Shown: in pieces, positions 26,845-35,581 of the stretch
Position numbering within the stretch: position 1 is the stretch's first letter
Layout of the letters: every line of letters begins with the position of its first letter
Assembly: GCF_900116225.1 (NCBI RefSeq)
Contig: NZ_FOZZ01000006.1
Coordinates: 62,001-126,000, forward strand
Direction of reading: 5' to 3'
Origin: Sphingobacterium wenxiniae
Lineage (GTDB): Bacteria; Bacteroidota; Bacteroidia; Sphingobacteriales; Sphingobacteriaceae
DNA: 64,000 nucleotides
Translations under genes and position numbers: made by a program
The notes under the pieces: generated by a model
The model's input: the letters and a program-made list of their open reading frames with translations, nothing else
Database searches by the model: none
What the model was told of the DNA's origin: nothing

Positions 26845-27681
26845 ATGTCAGTACAAATTTCTGCATCAGATGTAAACAAATTGCGTCAGCAAACTGGCGC
26901 TGGTATGATGGATTGTAAAAAAGCTTTGGTAGAATCCAATGGTGATTTCGAAGCTGCTGTAGATTACTTGCGTAAAAAAGGCGCTAAAGTAGCAGCAAGC
27001 CGTCAAGACCGTGACTCTAACGAAGGTGTAATCATTGCTAAAGCAACTGCTGATGGCAAATCAGGTATCGTTGTTGAAGTAAACTGTGAAACAGACTTCG
27101 TAGCTAAAAACGCTGATTTCGTAGCATTCGCTGAGAAAATTGCTGACGTAGCTTTGCAAAACAGCCCGGCTTCTTTGGAAGAATTGAAAGCTTTGACTGT
27201 AGACGGTAAAGTTATCGCTGAAGCATTGATCGAGCAAACAGGTGTTATCGGTGAAAAAATCGACGTATCTAAATACGAGTCAATCACTGCAGAGAAAGTT
27301 GTAGCTTATATCCACGGTAACTACCGTTTGGGTGTATTGGTAGGTCTTTCAGCTGATGCGGCTGGCGTTGAAGAGGCAGGTAAAGATGTAGCTATGCAAA
27401 TTGCTGCGATGAGCCCTATAGCTATCGACAAAGATGGTGTTGACCAAAACACGATTGATCGCGAAATTGCTATTGCAAAAGAGCAAATCATTGCTGAAGG
27501 TAAACCTGCTGAAATGGCAGAGAAAATTGCTCAAGGTAAATTGAATAAATTCTTCAAAGATACGACGTTGCTGAACCAAGAATTCGTAAAAGATTCTTCG
27601 AAAAGCATCGCTCAGTTCTTGGATTCAGTTTCTAAAGGGTTGACTGTTACAGCATTCAAACGCGTACAATTAGGAGCGTAA
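26845..27681 (+). CDS. tsf: Translation elongation factor Ts
   Basis: EF-Ts exchanges GDP for GTP on EF-Tu. The 278-residue protein has the N-terminal UBA-like helix with VNKLRQQTGAGMMDCKKALVE, then VEVNCETDFVAKNADFVAFAE, the conserved core that contacts EF-Tu, and a final QEFVKDSSKSIAQFLDS region. Length is normal. It follows rpsB, the usual order, but with a hairpin and 165 bp between them. It ends at a strong terminator. Confidence 0.97.
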   Translation: MSVQISASDVNKLRQQTGAGMMDCKKALVESNGDFEAAVDYLRKKGAKVAASRQDRDSNEGVIIAKATADGKSGIVVEVNCETDFVAKNADFVAFAEKIADVALQNSPASLEELKALTVDGKVIAEALIEQTGVIGEKIDVSKYESITAEKVVAYIHGNYRLGVLVGLSADAAGVEEAGKDVAMQIAAMSPIAIDKDGVDQNTIDREIAIAKEQIIAEGKPAEMAEKIAQGKLNKFFKDTTLLNQEFVKDSSKSIAQFLDSVSKGLTVTAFKRVQLGA

Positions 27682-27716
27682 TTAATAGTATTGAGTAGTG
27701 CGTATTGAGTATTGAG
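27681..27716 (+). repeat. TATTGAGTA-type short repeat array, copy 1
   Basis: Directly after the tsf stop, AGTATTGAGTAGTGCGTATTGAGTATTGAG contains three near-copies of the unit GTATTGA. The reverse complement of 48967-49010 carries AGTATTGAGTAATGAGTATTG and CGTATTGAGTA, the same array with small changes. Both sit in gaps beside housekeeping genes. Confidence 0.7.
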
Positions 27717-27741
27717 ACTCTATATCACGCAATATGATAAC

Positions 27742-27776
27742 AAAGCCTGTTCGAAGATCGGACAGGCTTTTGTTTT
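27742..27776 (+). terminator. Terminator of tsf
   Basis: AAAGCCTGTTCG (27742-27753) pairs with CGGACAGGCTTT (27759-27770), followed by TGTTTTT. A stable short-loop hairpin about 60 bp after the tsf stop. Confidence 0.85.
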
Positions 27777-27816
27777 TAAAAGGTATTTTTTAAGCCGAAT
27801 CATTATATTTGTTTTT

Positions 27817-27977
27817 AGAGCCTGTTTAAATTTCTACAAAAGCCCAAAACGCGTCATTATGAGGAGCGTTAGCGACGTGATAATCTGCGTTTTGAAGCTG
27901 TGAGGAGAAGCTTATCCATAGATTTCTCCTCGTCCCTCATCGAAATGACGTATGAATTTTATTTTTAAACAGGCTCT
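27817..27977. repeat. Palindromic repeat with 14 bp terminal inverted repeats
   Basis: A 161 bp element bounded by perfect inverted repeats AGAGCCTGTTTAAA (27817-27830) and TTTAAACAGGCTCT (27964-27977). Inside, CGTCATTATGAGGAGCG (27855 onward) is mirrored imperfectly by TCCTCGTCCCTCATCGAAATGACG (27926-27950). The internal sequence is the same type as the palindrome at 43972-44081 (GTCATTGCGAGGAG, then GAAGCAATCT). It has no coding capacity and looks like a small non-autonomous or REP-like unit. It sits between tsf and namZ. Confidence 0.8.
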
Positions 27978-28002
27978 TAGTGTTGTTTAAATTCCAATAA
28001 TC

Positions 28003-29214
28003 ATGAACTTAAAGACTAGAAATATTTGGTTATTCTGTTTTATTTTGTTGCTTGGTGCAAGCAGTAGTAATGCCCAATCTCTCGAAACCGAAATACGTAC
28101 CGGTGCTGATCAAACCGAAAACTATGTGCCTTATTTGAAAGGAAAGCGAGTAGCTGTAATGGCTAATCCGACGACAATTATCGGAAACAGACATTTGGTC
28201 GATAGCCTGCAAGCACTTGGAGTTAATATCGTAAAAGTGTTTGGTCCAGAACATGGTTTTCGTGGAAATGTAAGTGCCGGAGAGCATGTAGGGGATGAGA
28301 AAGACCTTGCAACCGGTATTCAGATTATTTCCTTGTATGGGAAGAAAAACAAACCTACGAAAGCAGATATGGCTGATGTGGATATTATGCTGTACGATTT
28401 GCAAGATGTGGGCGTTCGGTTTTATACCAATATCAATGCCTTAGTGCGATTAATGGAAGCCTGCGTAGACAGTGACAAGGAAATGCTGATTCTTGATCGT
28501 CCGAATCCGAATGGCTATTTGATTGACGGGCCAATTTTGGATATGAAATATAAGTCAGGTATCGGGATGTTTCCGCTACCCATGTCGCATGGATTGACTG
28601 TTGGCGAATTTGCGCAAATGGCAAATGGGGAGGGTTGGCTTTCTAATCAAGCCCGATGTAAGCTGAAAATTATTCCAGTTGCCAACTATAATCACGATAT
28701 GCCTTATACGCTTCCTGTGAAACCATCACCTAATCTCAATACGCAGCAAGCTATTCTGCTGTATCCATCCACCTGTATGTTTGAAGGCGTTTATATCAAC
28801 CATGGTCGAGGGACGCAATACCCATTTACAGTATTGGGTAGCCCGGAACTTAAAGGTAAATATTCGTTTTCGTTTACGCCTACCTCCATCAAGGGGATGG
28901 CCGAAACACCTATTTTTATGGATGAGGTTTGTTATGGGCTTGACCTACGCAATTATGATACAGAGGAATTGCGTAAAAGCGGAAAAATCAACATTCAATG
29001 GATTATGGAGCTGTATAAAGCACATCCTCACAAGGAAAAATTTTTTGAATCCAAGTTCAGCAACCAAATGAATAATATTGAAATTCAGATCGGAAATGGT
29101 CTGTTCCGTCAACAGATTATTGACGGTGTTTCGGAAGAAGAAATTCGGAAAAGTTGGGAGCCAGGTTTGAGTCAATATAAAGAAATGCGGAAAAAGTACT
29201 TGTTATATCCATGA
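28003..29214 (+). CDS. namZ: Exo-beta-N-acetylmuramidase NamZ-like (DUF1343)
   Basis: A 403-residue exported protein (signal peptide ending SSSNAQ) of the DUF1343 family, whose characterised members (NamZ, glycoside hydrolase family 171) remove terminal N-acetylmuramic acid from peptidoglycan fragments. Visible conserved blocks are VAVMANPTTIIGNRHLVD, VFGPEHGFRGNVSAGE, MLYDLQDVGVRFYTNI, LDRPNPNGYLIDGP, MSHGLTVGEFAQM, and YPSTCMFEGVYINHGRGTQYPF. It is the first of a series of cell-envelope genes (28-36 kb), consistent with a role in wall recycling or turnover. Confidence 0.9.
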   Translation: MNLKTRNIWLFCFILLLGASSSNAQSLETEIRTGADQTENYVPYLKGKRVAVMANPTTIIGNRHLVDSLQALGVNIVKVFGPEHGFRGNVSAGEHVGDEKDLATGIQIISLYGKKNKPTKADMADVDIMLYDLQDVGVRFYTNINALVRLMEACVDSDKEMLILDRPNPNGYLIDGPILDMKYKSGIGMFPLPMSHGLTVGEFAQMANGEGWLSNQARCKLKIIPVANYNHDMPYTLPVKPSPNLNTQQAILLYPSTCMFEGVYINHGRGTQYPFTVLGSPELKGKYSFSFTPTSIKGMAETPIFMDEVCYGLDLRNYDTEELRKSGKINIQWIMELYKAHPHKEKFFESKFSNQMNNIEIQIGNGLFRQQIIDGVSEEEIRKSWEPGLSQYKEMRKKYLLYP

Positions 29215-29333
29215 GGCCGTGCGCTTAGGCTTGGTATTTAATATGATACAACTCCAAATTTTAACCTATTTTAAGATAGAATCACTAAACTTTTGCTTTT
29301 TTTTGTCATCTTTATAAGATGCGAAGAATGTTC

Positions 29334-31040
29334 ATGAAGAAATATATAAGAATAGTTTGTTTGGGTTTGTTGATGCTGGGATGGATAGGAGTAGAACAAG
29401 CTATTGCACAAACAGCTGAGGACAAACCTTACAAAGCCCAGTTGGCATTGGTAGAGAATAGATTGCGGCAAGGTAATGTGTCAGGAGCAATCGAAACCTT
29501 GGATGAGATTATCCGTGAATACCCTAACGCAGCAGAAGCCCACTATGCGAAGGCGCTGATGTTTGGCCAACTGCGTAATTATGAACTGGCTATAGCATCT
29601 GCTATATTGGCGGTGGAAAGTGAGCCGTCCAATCTGCTATATGCCAATTATCTACTAGAACTGTACAAAGGAAGCAATAATCTCCCTGCCGCACTCGGAT
29701 TGCTGGACGAAAGCATTGCCAAGCATAGCGATAATATCGTGCTTTATCGTGAGAAAATCATGATGCTGCATGCCAACAAGCAATCGGATGAGGCATTGCG
29801 GGCCTACGAACTGACGAAAGAAAAATTTGGTGTATCCGATACGCTGGATGTCATCAAAGCCGAAATCCTGTTAGACTTGGAGCAACTTCCCGAAGCAGAA
29901 CAATTGTTGACCCCTTGGGTAGCCAAGCAATCTCCGGTACGTCAGGTATATAGTAGTTTGGGTTATATCTATACGCAGCAAAAGAACATAAAGAAAGCTA
30001 CACAGATTCTGGAAAAAGGTCTGCAAGTGAGTAAAGACCCACTGTTGCACTTTGACTTGGCAGATGCTTATACTGCGAGTAAAAAAGATAAACAGGCTTT
30101 CGATGCACTATTGAAGGCCTTTGAGTCGCACGAAGTCAACTATGGTGATAAACACCGTGTGATGTTTACCATCTTGGGCGGAAAATCCAATATCACTCTG
30201 GATCAGATGCAGGAACTAGCGAATATGATGGTACTGCGTCATCCTCGAATTGCCGACAGCCATGTGGCGAAAGGGGATGTGTTGTGGCGTAGAGGCAACC
30301 TTCAGGAAGCACGCTCTCTTTTCTTGACTGCAGTAGGGATTAATCCGAACCATGTAGATGCTTGGCGCATGTTGATGAATGTAGAACTGGGACTTAATGA
30401 GGTGGATGCTGCCATACAGCATGGACAGGAAGCTTTGTCGGTGAATCCTAATAATGCGATGTTGTTGTATTTCACAGGGCTTTCATATATGGTGAAAGAT
30501 GATACCGATAATTCCCGCAAGATGTTGGAAGCGGCGTTGGATAACAGCGGTGAGGAAAATGCGTTTTTACAGTCCTTGATTTATGCAGGTTTGGGTGATC
30601 TGTACCATAAACTTTCCATGAGTGATGTGTCGGATGTAGCCTATGAAGAAGCAATCAAGTTGGACAGTACAAATGCTACAGCGATGAATAATTATGCGTA
30701 TTATTTGGCTGAGCGTAATGAAAAGTTGGATGTCGCGGAGAAATATTCTCGTCTCTCCAATGAGTTGGATCCGAACTCTGGTACTTTTCAGGATACCTAT
30801 GCATGGATATTGTTCAAGAAGGGCGACTATAGCGAAGCATTAAAATGGATACAGAAAGCACTGGCAGGTTCTGAGCCATCGGCTGTTCTGTACGACCATT
30901 ATGGAGACATCCTATATAAGAATAATCAGTCAAAAGAAGCCGTAAGACAGTGGGAAAAGGCATTAGCATTGAAAGAAGGAAGTGATCTTGATGTGGAGAA
31001 ATTAAAAGAGAAAATTACAAAGAAGAGTTATGTGGAATAA
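29334..31040 (+). CDS. Secreted tetratricopeptide repeat protein
   Basis: From the ATG at 29334 (MKKYIRIVCLGLLMLGWIG) the product is 568 residues with a signal peptide ending EQAIAQ; the frame also has MRRMF five codons earlier. The body is a series of TPR units, for example AEAHYAKALMFGQLRNYELA, DPLLHFDLADAYTASKKDKQ, ADSHVAKGDVLWRRGNLQEA, and NYAYYLAERNEKLDVAEKYS, ending in a helix pair with WEKALALKEG. Such proteins scaffold complexes in the periplasm. Its last 11 bases overlap the DUF4292 lipoprotein gene, and EnvC follows, so a shared envelope function is likely. Confidence 0.85.
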   Translation: MKKYIRIVCLGLLMLGWIGVEQAIAQTAEDKPYKAQLALVENRLRQGNVSGAIETLDEIIREYPNAAEAHYAKALMFGQLRNYELAIASAILAVESEPSNLLYANYLLELYKGSNNLPAALGLLDESIAKHSDNIVLYREKIMMLHANKQSDEALRAYELTKEKFGVSDTLDVIKAEILLDLEQLPEAEQLLTPWVAKQSPVRQVYSSLGYIYTQQKNIKKATQILEKGLQVSKDPLLHFDLADAYTASKKDKQAFDALLKAFESHEVNYGDKHRVMFTILGGKSNITLDQMQELANMMVLRHPRIADSHVAKGDVLWRRGNLQEARSLFLTAVGINPNHVDAWRMLMNVELGLNEVDAAIQHGQEALSVNPNNAMLLYFTGLSYMVKDDTDNSRKMLEAALDNSGEENAFLQSLIYAGLGDLYHKLSMSDVSDVAYEEAIKLDSTNATAMNNYAYYLAERNEKLDVAEKYSRLSNELDPNSGTFQDTYAWILFKKGDYSEALKWIQKALAGSEPSAVLYDHYGDILYKNNQSKEAVRQWEKALALKEGSDLDVEKLKEKITKKSYVE

Positions 31041-31809
31041 ATATATCTATTTGGGATTGATCGGGCTGTTATTTTTCGCGTCCTGTAAGACGAAGAAGAT
31101 TGCTGTGCCGAAAACAGGTAAACCGGTAGAAACAACTGATGTCAGCAATGCCACTATCAAAAGTTTCGAACTGAACAATCTCGATTTCCATACCTTTTCG
31201 GGCCGGGCAAAAACAAGGGTGCAGATGAACAAAGAATCACATGATGTGACCGCGAATGTGCGTGTGCAGCGTGATAAGGCTATTTGGATCTCGGTGACGG
31301 CTATATTGGGCGTAGAGGTTGCTCGTGTGATGATTACACCCGATAGTGTCAAAATATTGAATAAACTTCAAGGTGAATATATCGTTAAGCCATTTAATTA
31401 CATCTATCATTACACCAATAAAGGCGTAACATTTGCTACCTTGCAGGATCTTTTATTGGCTAATGTGTCCTCCCGGTTACTTCGCACCGATCAAGTTCAA
31501 GTGGCAAGTGCTACCGATGAATTCATCGTTGTTGGTTTGAAGGATGAATTGGCTTATCAATACCGTATCAACAAAGAAAATAGGCCTTTTGTCTTTTCAT
31601 TGCAGGAAGTGGGAGCAGGGCAGGGCTTGGAAGCCTATTATCAAGATTATACCAAGACCAACGGTTACAATTTTCCACAAGGATTAACGTTAAATATTAC
31701 AGGTGATGGCTTTGTAATGAAAGCCCAGTTGTCTTACAATCGGGTTGCTTTCAATGAAGAGATTGAGATGCCTTTTTCAGTATCAGGTCGGTATAAGGTA
31801 ATAAATTGA
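31030..31809 (+). CDS. DUF4292 lipoprotein (LolB-like)
   Basis: A 259-residue lipoprotein: the signal segment YLGLIGLLFFASCK has a lipobox with the cysteine at residue 19. The mature part fits DUF4292 (FHTFSGRAKTRVQM, RVQRDKAIWISVTAILGVEVARVMITPDSV), a Bacteroidota family with a LolB/LppX-like fold predicted to bind lipids. This could place it in outer-membrane lipoprotein handling. It overlaps the TPR gene by 11 bp, with translational coupling likely. EnvC follows after its own promoter. Confidence 0.85.
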   Translation: MWNKYIYLGLIGLLFFASCKTKKIAVPKTGKPVETTDVSNATIKSFELNNLDFHTFSGRAKTRVQMNKESHDVTANVRVQRDKAIWISVTAILGVEVARVMITPDSVKILNKLQGEYIVKPFNYIYHYTNKGVTFATLQDLLLANVSSRLLRTDQVQVASATDEFIVVGLKDELAYQYRINKENRPFVFSLQEVGAGQGLEAYYQDYTKTNGYNFPQGLTLNITGDGFVMKAQLSYNRVAFNEEIEMPFSVSGRYKVIN

Positions 31810-31838
31810 TGATTATCACATAAAAAAGGTGAAATTAA

Positions 31839-31870
31839 TTGCTTTAGTGCAACGTATATTTTTATTTTTG
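31839..31870 (+). promoter_or_regulatory. Promoter of the EnvC-like gene
   Basis: TTG (31839-31841), 21 bp, then TATTTTTG (31863-31870), an exact match to the Bacteroidota -33/-7 pattern. The start codon is 40 bp after the -7 box. Confidence 0.7.
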
Positions 31871-31910
31871 TAGGCTTTGATATAAGACCGAGCACAGAAA
31901 AAAACGGTTC

Positions 31911-33185
31911 ATGGATTTTAAGAAATTACTATTTAGCTTCTTTTGTATAAGTTTATTGGGATTAGGTATAGTATCTGCGCAGAGCAGTGCTGAGCTGAAA
32001 AAACGTCTGGAGAAGATAGACCAGGAGATTTCAGAATTAACGAAAGTCTTGAGTGCCAAAACCCAGGAAAAGCTCCTTTCACAAAAAGAAGTAACGGCTT
32101 TGAGTCGCCAATTGAACCTGCGCGAGGATAAAATCAATACCATCAATGCCGAGCTTCGCATCATCAACAACAATATTCAATCGAATACCAAAGCCGTCAA
32201 TGAGCTTAAAGCCGAATTGGAGAAGATGCGCAAGGATTATGAGAAAATGATCCTCTTTGCGTTCCGCAATAAAAACGGCTATAATAAGATGATGTTTATC
32301 TTCGCTTCCAAAGACTTTAACCAAGCTTTTAAGCGGGTGAAATACTTACAGCAGTTCAACGACGCTCGAAAAGTAAAAGCCTCCGAAATTGAAGAAACCA
32401 AGAAACAAATCGAGCTTAAAATTGCACAGCTGGAGCGTGATAAGGCTCGTCAGAATACCTTGCTGAAAGAGCAACAATCCGAACGGGACATCATCGCTAA
32501 AGATCGTGCTGTACATGCGAAAGAGCTTAGTCAGTTGAAGAAAGAAGAATCCAGTTTCCGTGGTCAGTTGACACAAAAACAGCAAGAGAAAAAGCGAGTC
32601 AACGCAGCGATGCAGGCAGCTATCCGTAAGGAAATTGAAGATGCGCGGAAAGCGGAAGAAGAAAGATTGCGTCGTGAGGCTCAGGCAGAGGCAAAGCGCA
32701 CCGGTAAAACCGTTGAGGAAGTAGAGAAGAAAACACCGCGTAAATCAGATAGCGAAATCTTGCGTTCTACCCCAGAGGCAGCGAAGCTATCTGCTGACTT
32801 CAAATCGAACAGAGGGCGATTGCCTTGGCCAGTTGCACAAGGTAATATAGTGACAAACTTTGGCTTTGAAAAAGTAGAGCGCAACGTAGGGATAGATAAT
32901 ATCCAGGTCACGATGCGCACGTCCAATAATGCAGCCGTGAAAGCTGTATTCGATGGGGAGGTGGTGCAGGTTTGGGGCAATTCGATGGTTGTCATCCGAC
33001 ATGGGGAGTATTTTACCTCCTATTCAGATATGAAGAGTGTATCCGTTCGGAAAGGGCAGAAAATCGCTCGTGGTCAACAAGTTGGTGTAGCCAGTGAAGA
33101 CCCCGACTTGGGCTTCTCGGTGGTGAGTTTTGGAGTGTTCCAAGGGCAAACAGCGATGAACCCAACCTCCTGGTTAGCAAATTAG
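31911..33185 (+). CDS. EnvC-like murein hydrolase activator (coiled coil plus degenerate M23)
   Basis: A 424-residue exported protein (signal ending GIVSAQ). Residues about 24-290 form long coiled coils rich in Glu, Lys and Gln (SAELKKRLEKIDQEISELTK onward). The C-terminal 110 residues have the M23/LytM fold. The catalytic zinc ligands are missing: where HxxxD should be, the sequence is NVGID (about 325-329), and where HLH should be it is SVVS. This pattern fits EnvC, which activates amidases instead of cutting the wall itself. It has its own promoter and is followed by tatA. Confidence 0.88.
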   Translation: MDFKKLLFSFFCISLLGLGIVSAQSSAELKKRLEKIDQEISELTKVLSAKTQEKLLSQKEVTALSRQLNLREDKINTINAELRIINNNIQSNTKAVNELKAELEKMRKDYEKMILFAFRNKNGYNKMMFIFASKDFNQAFKRVKYLQQFNDARKVKASEIEETKKQIELKIAQLERDKARQNTLLKEQQSERDIIAKDRAVHAKELSQLKKEESSFRGQLTQKQQEKKRVNAAMQAAIRKEIEDARKAEEERLRREAQAEAKRTGKTVEEVEKKTPRKSDSEILRSTPEAAKLSADFKSNRGRLPWPVAQGNIVTNFGFEKVERNVGIDNIQVTMRTSNNAAVKAVFDGEVVQVWGNSMVVIRHGEYFTSYSDMKSVSVRKGQKIARGQQVGVASEDPDLGFSVVSFGVFQGQTAMNPTSWLAN

Positions 33186-33211
33186 TTACAAGGATTTAAA
33201 GAATAAAATTA

Positions 33212-33219
33212 TATATTTG
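33212..33219 (+). promoter_or_regulatory. Candidate -7 box for tatA
   Basis: TATATTTG fits TAnnTTTG, 39 bp before the tatA ATG. The -33 match (TTA near 33186) is weak. Confidence 0.4.
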
Positions 33220-33258
33220 TGATACGCCTACATGGAATGGCGTTAAGAATTGAAGATT

Positions 33259-33477
33259 ATGTACACATCGGGATTATTATTTATCGGGACACAAGAGATT
33301 ATCATTATCGTTGTTCTTGTATTGTTGTTGTTTGGCGGAAAAAAAATTCCGGAACTTATGCGTGGTTTAGGCCGTGGTGTGAAAGAATTTAAAGATGGTC
33401 AGCGTGAAGAGCCTAAACAGGACGAGCCTACCACCAATACAACAACCAATGTATCCAACAATAGCAATCAAAACTAA
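33259..33477 (+). CDS. tatA: Twin-arginine translocase subunit TatA
   Basis: A 72-residue protein with the TatA layout: a single N-terminal transmembrane helix ([19 protein letters not shown]), a short hinge, the amphipathic helix [20 protein letters not shown], then a polar Asn/Thr/Gln tail. A TTG three codons earlier could also start it, but ATG at 33259 is more likely. TatA forms the pore for folded proteins with twin-arginine signals; the SGNH hydrolase at 44140 has such a signal. tatC is not in the window. Confidence 0.93.
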   Translation: MYTSGLLFIGTQEIIIIVVLVLLLFGGKKIPELMRGLGRGVKEFKDGQREEPKQDEPTTNTTTNVSNNSNQN

Positions 33478-33558
33478 CTATTGCACATTGTAAAGAAGAG
33501 TTAAAGAGTTTCGCCACGAGGGTTTGGAACTCTTTAGCTTTTATAAAAACAACAATAT

Positions 33559-34998
33559 ATGAAGAAGCGTCATTTGTGGGCGTTAGCTTTATGTCTGTCC
33601 GTTCTTTCACCGAAGACATACGCTCAGGATATAGCCTATTCTGATTCGGAAGATTTCGAATTACAGCTTCTGGAATCCATATCTGTACAAAAACAGGTAC
33701 TCCTGCAAGGACTGGATTCCTTGAAAAAACTTAGTTACGTTACAGATATATATTCGGCTGAAGACTCTCTTATTGCCGATCGTATCCGTAAGATACAGCG
33801 TAATATCCCTTTGGGGTATAACGAACAGATTCGTTCGTATATCGATAAATACATTTCGCGTAATTACAACCCCTACATGAGTAAGCTGCGTGGCATGTCC
33901 CAACATTATTTCCCTATTTACGAGCAAATCTTGGCGGAAAACAATCTACCAGAGGAAATCAAATATATTTCTGTGGTTGAATCTTCTTTGGATCCACATT
34001 TGGTATCCCGTTCGGGAGCCGTTGGTCTTTGGCAGTTTATGTACCCTACAGCCAAGATTTATAATTTGACAATGGATGGTGAAGTGGACGAGCGCAAAGA
34101 TCCTTATGCAGCAAGTCGTGCGGCGAGTCGCTATTTTTTGGATGCCTACGACGAGTTCAACGATTGGTTGCTGGCTTTAGCCTCTTATAATTGTGGCCGA
34201 GGCGCTGTGCGTAGAGCGATTCAACGTTCAGGGCTGCATAATCCTACTTTCTGGGAACTTTCACCCTACTTGCCACAGGAAACCCGAAACTATATCCCCA
34301 AGTTTATTGCGATGACCTATGCGATGAAGCACGCCGAAGAGTATGGAATAGGCGTGGGGCAAACCGAACTGGCTTGGGAAGCAAATCCGATAATGTTGGA
34401 TCGACCAGTAGACTTGAGACAGATTGCTGCGGCAGTGGATCTGCCAGTGGAAACCATACGGAAATTTAATCCGGCCTATAAGCGTCTTGTAGTAAGCGCA
34501 AGTTCGGAAAATCCAAAAAGGTTGTTGTTGCCCCAGACCCCACAGTTAAATGATAGCCTGCTGTATGCCGCATTGCATAACCAATTGCCGATGGACAAGC
34601 TGCCTATGGCAGGAGAAGGGCAGGCCTTGGCCGCAACTGACCGATATAAAGTGAAACGTGGAGAAACGCTGGCATCTGTTTCCCGCAAGTTTGGGGTCAG
34701 CGTGCAAAATCTTCGTGCTTGGAACGGTTTGACCGCCCGTAGCACTGTTGTTGGGAGAACCTTAATCGTAAAAAAAGAACCAACGCAGTTGGTCTCGACG
34801 AATAGTAAGAAACAGCAACCTAAAACTTCGAGCACCCGTACAGCTTATGTAAACTATACCGTGCGGAAAGGGGACACACTATCCGGTATTGCCGCGAAAC
34901 ATAAGGGCAGTACAGTGTCGCAGATTAAGTCGGACAACGGAATGCGAAGTACAAACCTGAAGGTTGGTCAGAAACTTAAGATTAGGAAAAAAGCATAG
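33559..34998 (+). CDS. mltD: Membrane-bound lytic transglycosylase D-like, with two LysM domains
   Basis: Cleaves the glycan strand of peptidoglycan, forming 1,6-anhydro-muramic ends. The 479-residue protein has a signal peptide (cleavage after SPKTYA), then an SLT domain with the catalytic glutamate E141 in VVESSLDPHLVS, followed by GAVGLWQFMYPTAK and the ASYNCGRGAVRRAI block. Two LysM peptidoglycan-binding domains are at about 367-411 (YKVKRGETLASVSRKFGVSV) and 430-477 (YTVRKGDTLSGIAAKHKG). It is the last of the plus-strand envelope genes and ends at a bidirectional terminator. Confidence 0.94.
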   Translation: MKKRHLWALALCLSVLSPKTYAQDIAYSDSEDFELQLLESISVQKQVLLQGLDSLKKLSYVTDIYSAEDSLIADRIRKIQRNIPLGYNEQIRSYIDKYISRNYNPYMSKLRGMSQHYFPIYEQILAENNLPEEIKYISVVESSLDPHLVSRSGAVGLWQFMYPTAKIYNLTMDGEVDERKDPYAASRAASRYFLDAYDEFNDWLLALASYNCGRGAVRRAIQRSGLHNPTFWELSPYLPQETRNYIPKFIAMTYAMKHAEEYGIGVGQTELAWEANPIMLDRPVDLRQIAAAVDLPVETIRKFNPAYKRLVVSASSENPKRLLLPQTPQLNDSLLYAALHNQLPMDKLPMAGEGQALAATDRYKVKRGETLASVSRKFGVSVQNLRAWNGLTARSTVVGRTLIVKKEPTQLVSTNSKKQQPKTSSTRTAYVNYTVRKGDTLSGIAAKHKGSTVSQIKSDNGMRSTNLKVGQKLKIRKKA

Positions 34999-35005
34999 AA
35001 AAAGA

Positions 35006-35044
35006 AAGATGCGGCTTAGGATAACCAAGCCGCATCTTCTTTTT
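35006..35044. terminator. Bidirectional terminator
   Basis: AAGATGCGGCTT (35006-35017) pairs perfectly with AAGCCGCATCTT (35027-35038), with a T-rich right flank. It lies between the convergent transglycosylase and phosphoribosyltransferase genes; the stop of the latter lies inside the left part. Confidence 0.87.
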
Positions 35045-35531
35045 TATCAAACTCTTCTAGTTCTACTTCCACATGCTCTTTGAGGATCGTAGATAGCTTC
35101 AATCCATAATAATCACTGTATAATGGGAATTGGTGATGTGATCGGTCAATAAGTACCGCTGTACGCATTTTCTTTAACGGAATGTTCAGGAACATCCCCA
35201 AACCATAAGCCAAAGTACGTCCGCTATTCAATACATCATCAACCAGAATGATGACTTTGTCTTTCGCTGTTTCTATTGGTAAATCAGTTGACGCCTCTAA
35301 GCTTCGTTTGGTCTTTTCAATTGTTACTTTTATGAGTTCGAAACTCTTATCGGGTGCAATCTCCTGTAAGATTTTTTGGAGACGTTTTGCAAACACATAG
35401 CCTCTGTCTGCAATTCCCACTAAAACCATGGATGCTTCCTCAAAATTGTCCTCTAATATCTGATAAGCAATGCGAACAGATTTCTGATGAATTTGATTCT
35501 TGTCTAATATAAGTGTTCTTTTATGAGGCAT
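35016..35531 (-). CDS. Phosphoribosyltransferase family protein (PyrR-like)
   Basis: A 171-residue type I phosphoribosyltransferase. The PRPP-binding motif VIILVDDVLNSGRTLAYG is clear, along with VGIADRGYVFAKRL near the N-terminus. Size and sequence resemble PyrR, the pyrimidine regulator with uracil phosphoribosyltransferase activity. No pyr genes or anti-terminator elements are nearby, so a regulatory role is not supported from the window. The inner ATG (MPHKRTLILDK) is preferred to an upstream start (MYFYAAHKHK) that would add 11 unlikely residues. Confidence 0.8.
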   Translation of the reverse strand: MPHKRTLILDKNQIHQKSVRIAYQILEDNFEEASMVLVGIADRGYVFAKRLQKILQEIAPDKSFELIKVTIEKTKRSLEASTDLPIETAKDKVIILVDDVLNSGRTLAYGLGMFLNIPLKKMRTAVLIDRSHHQFPLYSDYYGLKLSTILKEHVEVELEEFDKKEDAAWLS

Positions 35532-35581
35532 CTTCTTGTGTTTATGTGCTGCGTAAAAATACAAAATCTTATATAAAGAAT

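Noticed and set aside
27712-27903. ORF of 63 codons
   Set aside because: It falls inside the terminator and the palindromic repeat after tsf.
35016-35531. Pyrimidine operon attenuation protein
   Set aside because: It resembles PyrR, but there are no pyr genes or PyrR-binding elements here, so only a general phosphoribosyltransferase call is supported.
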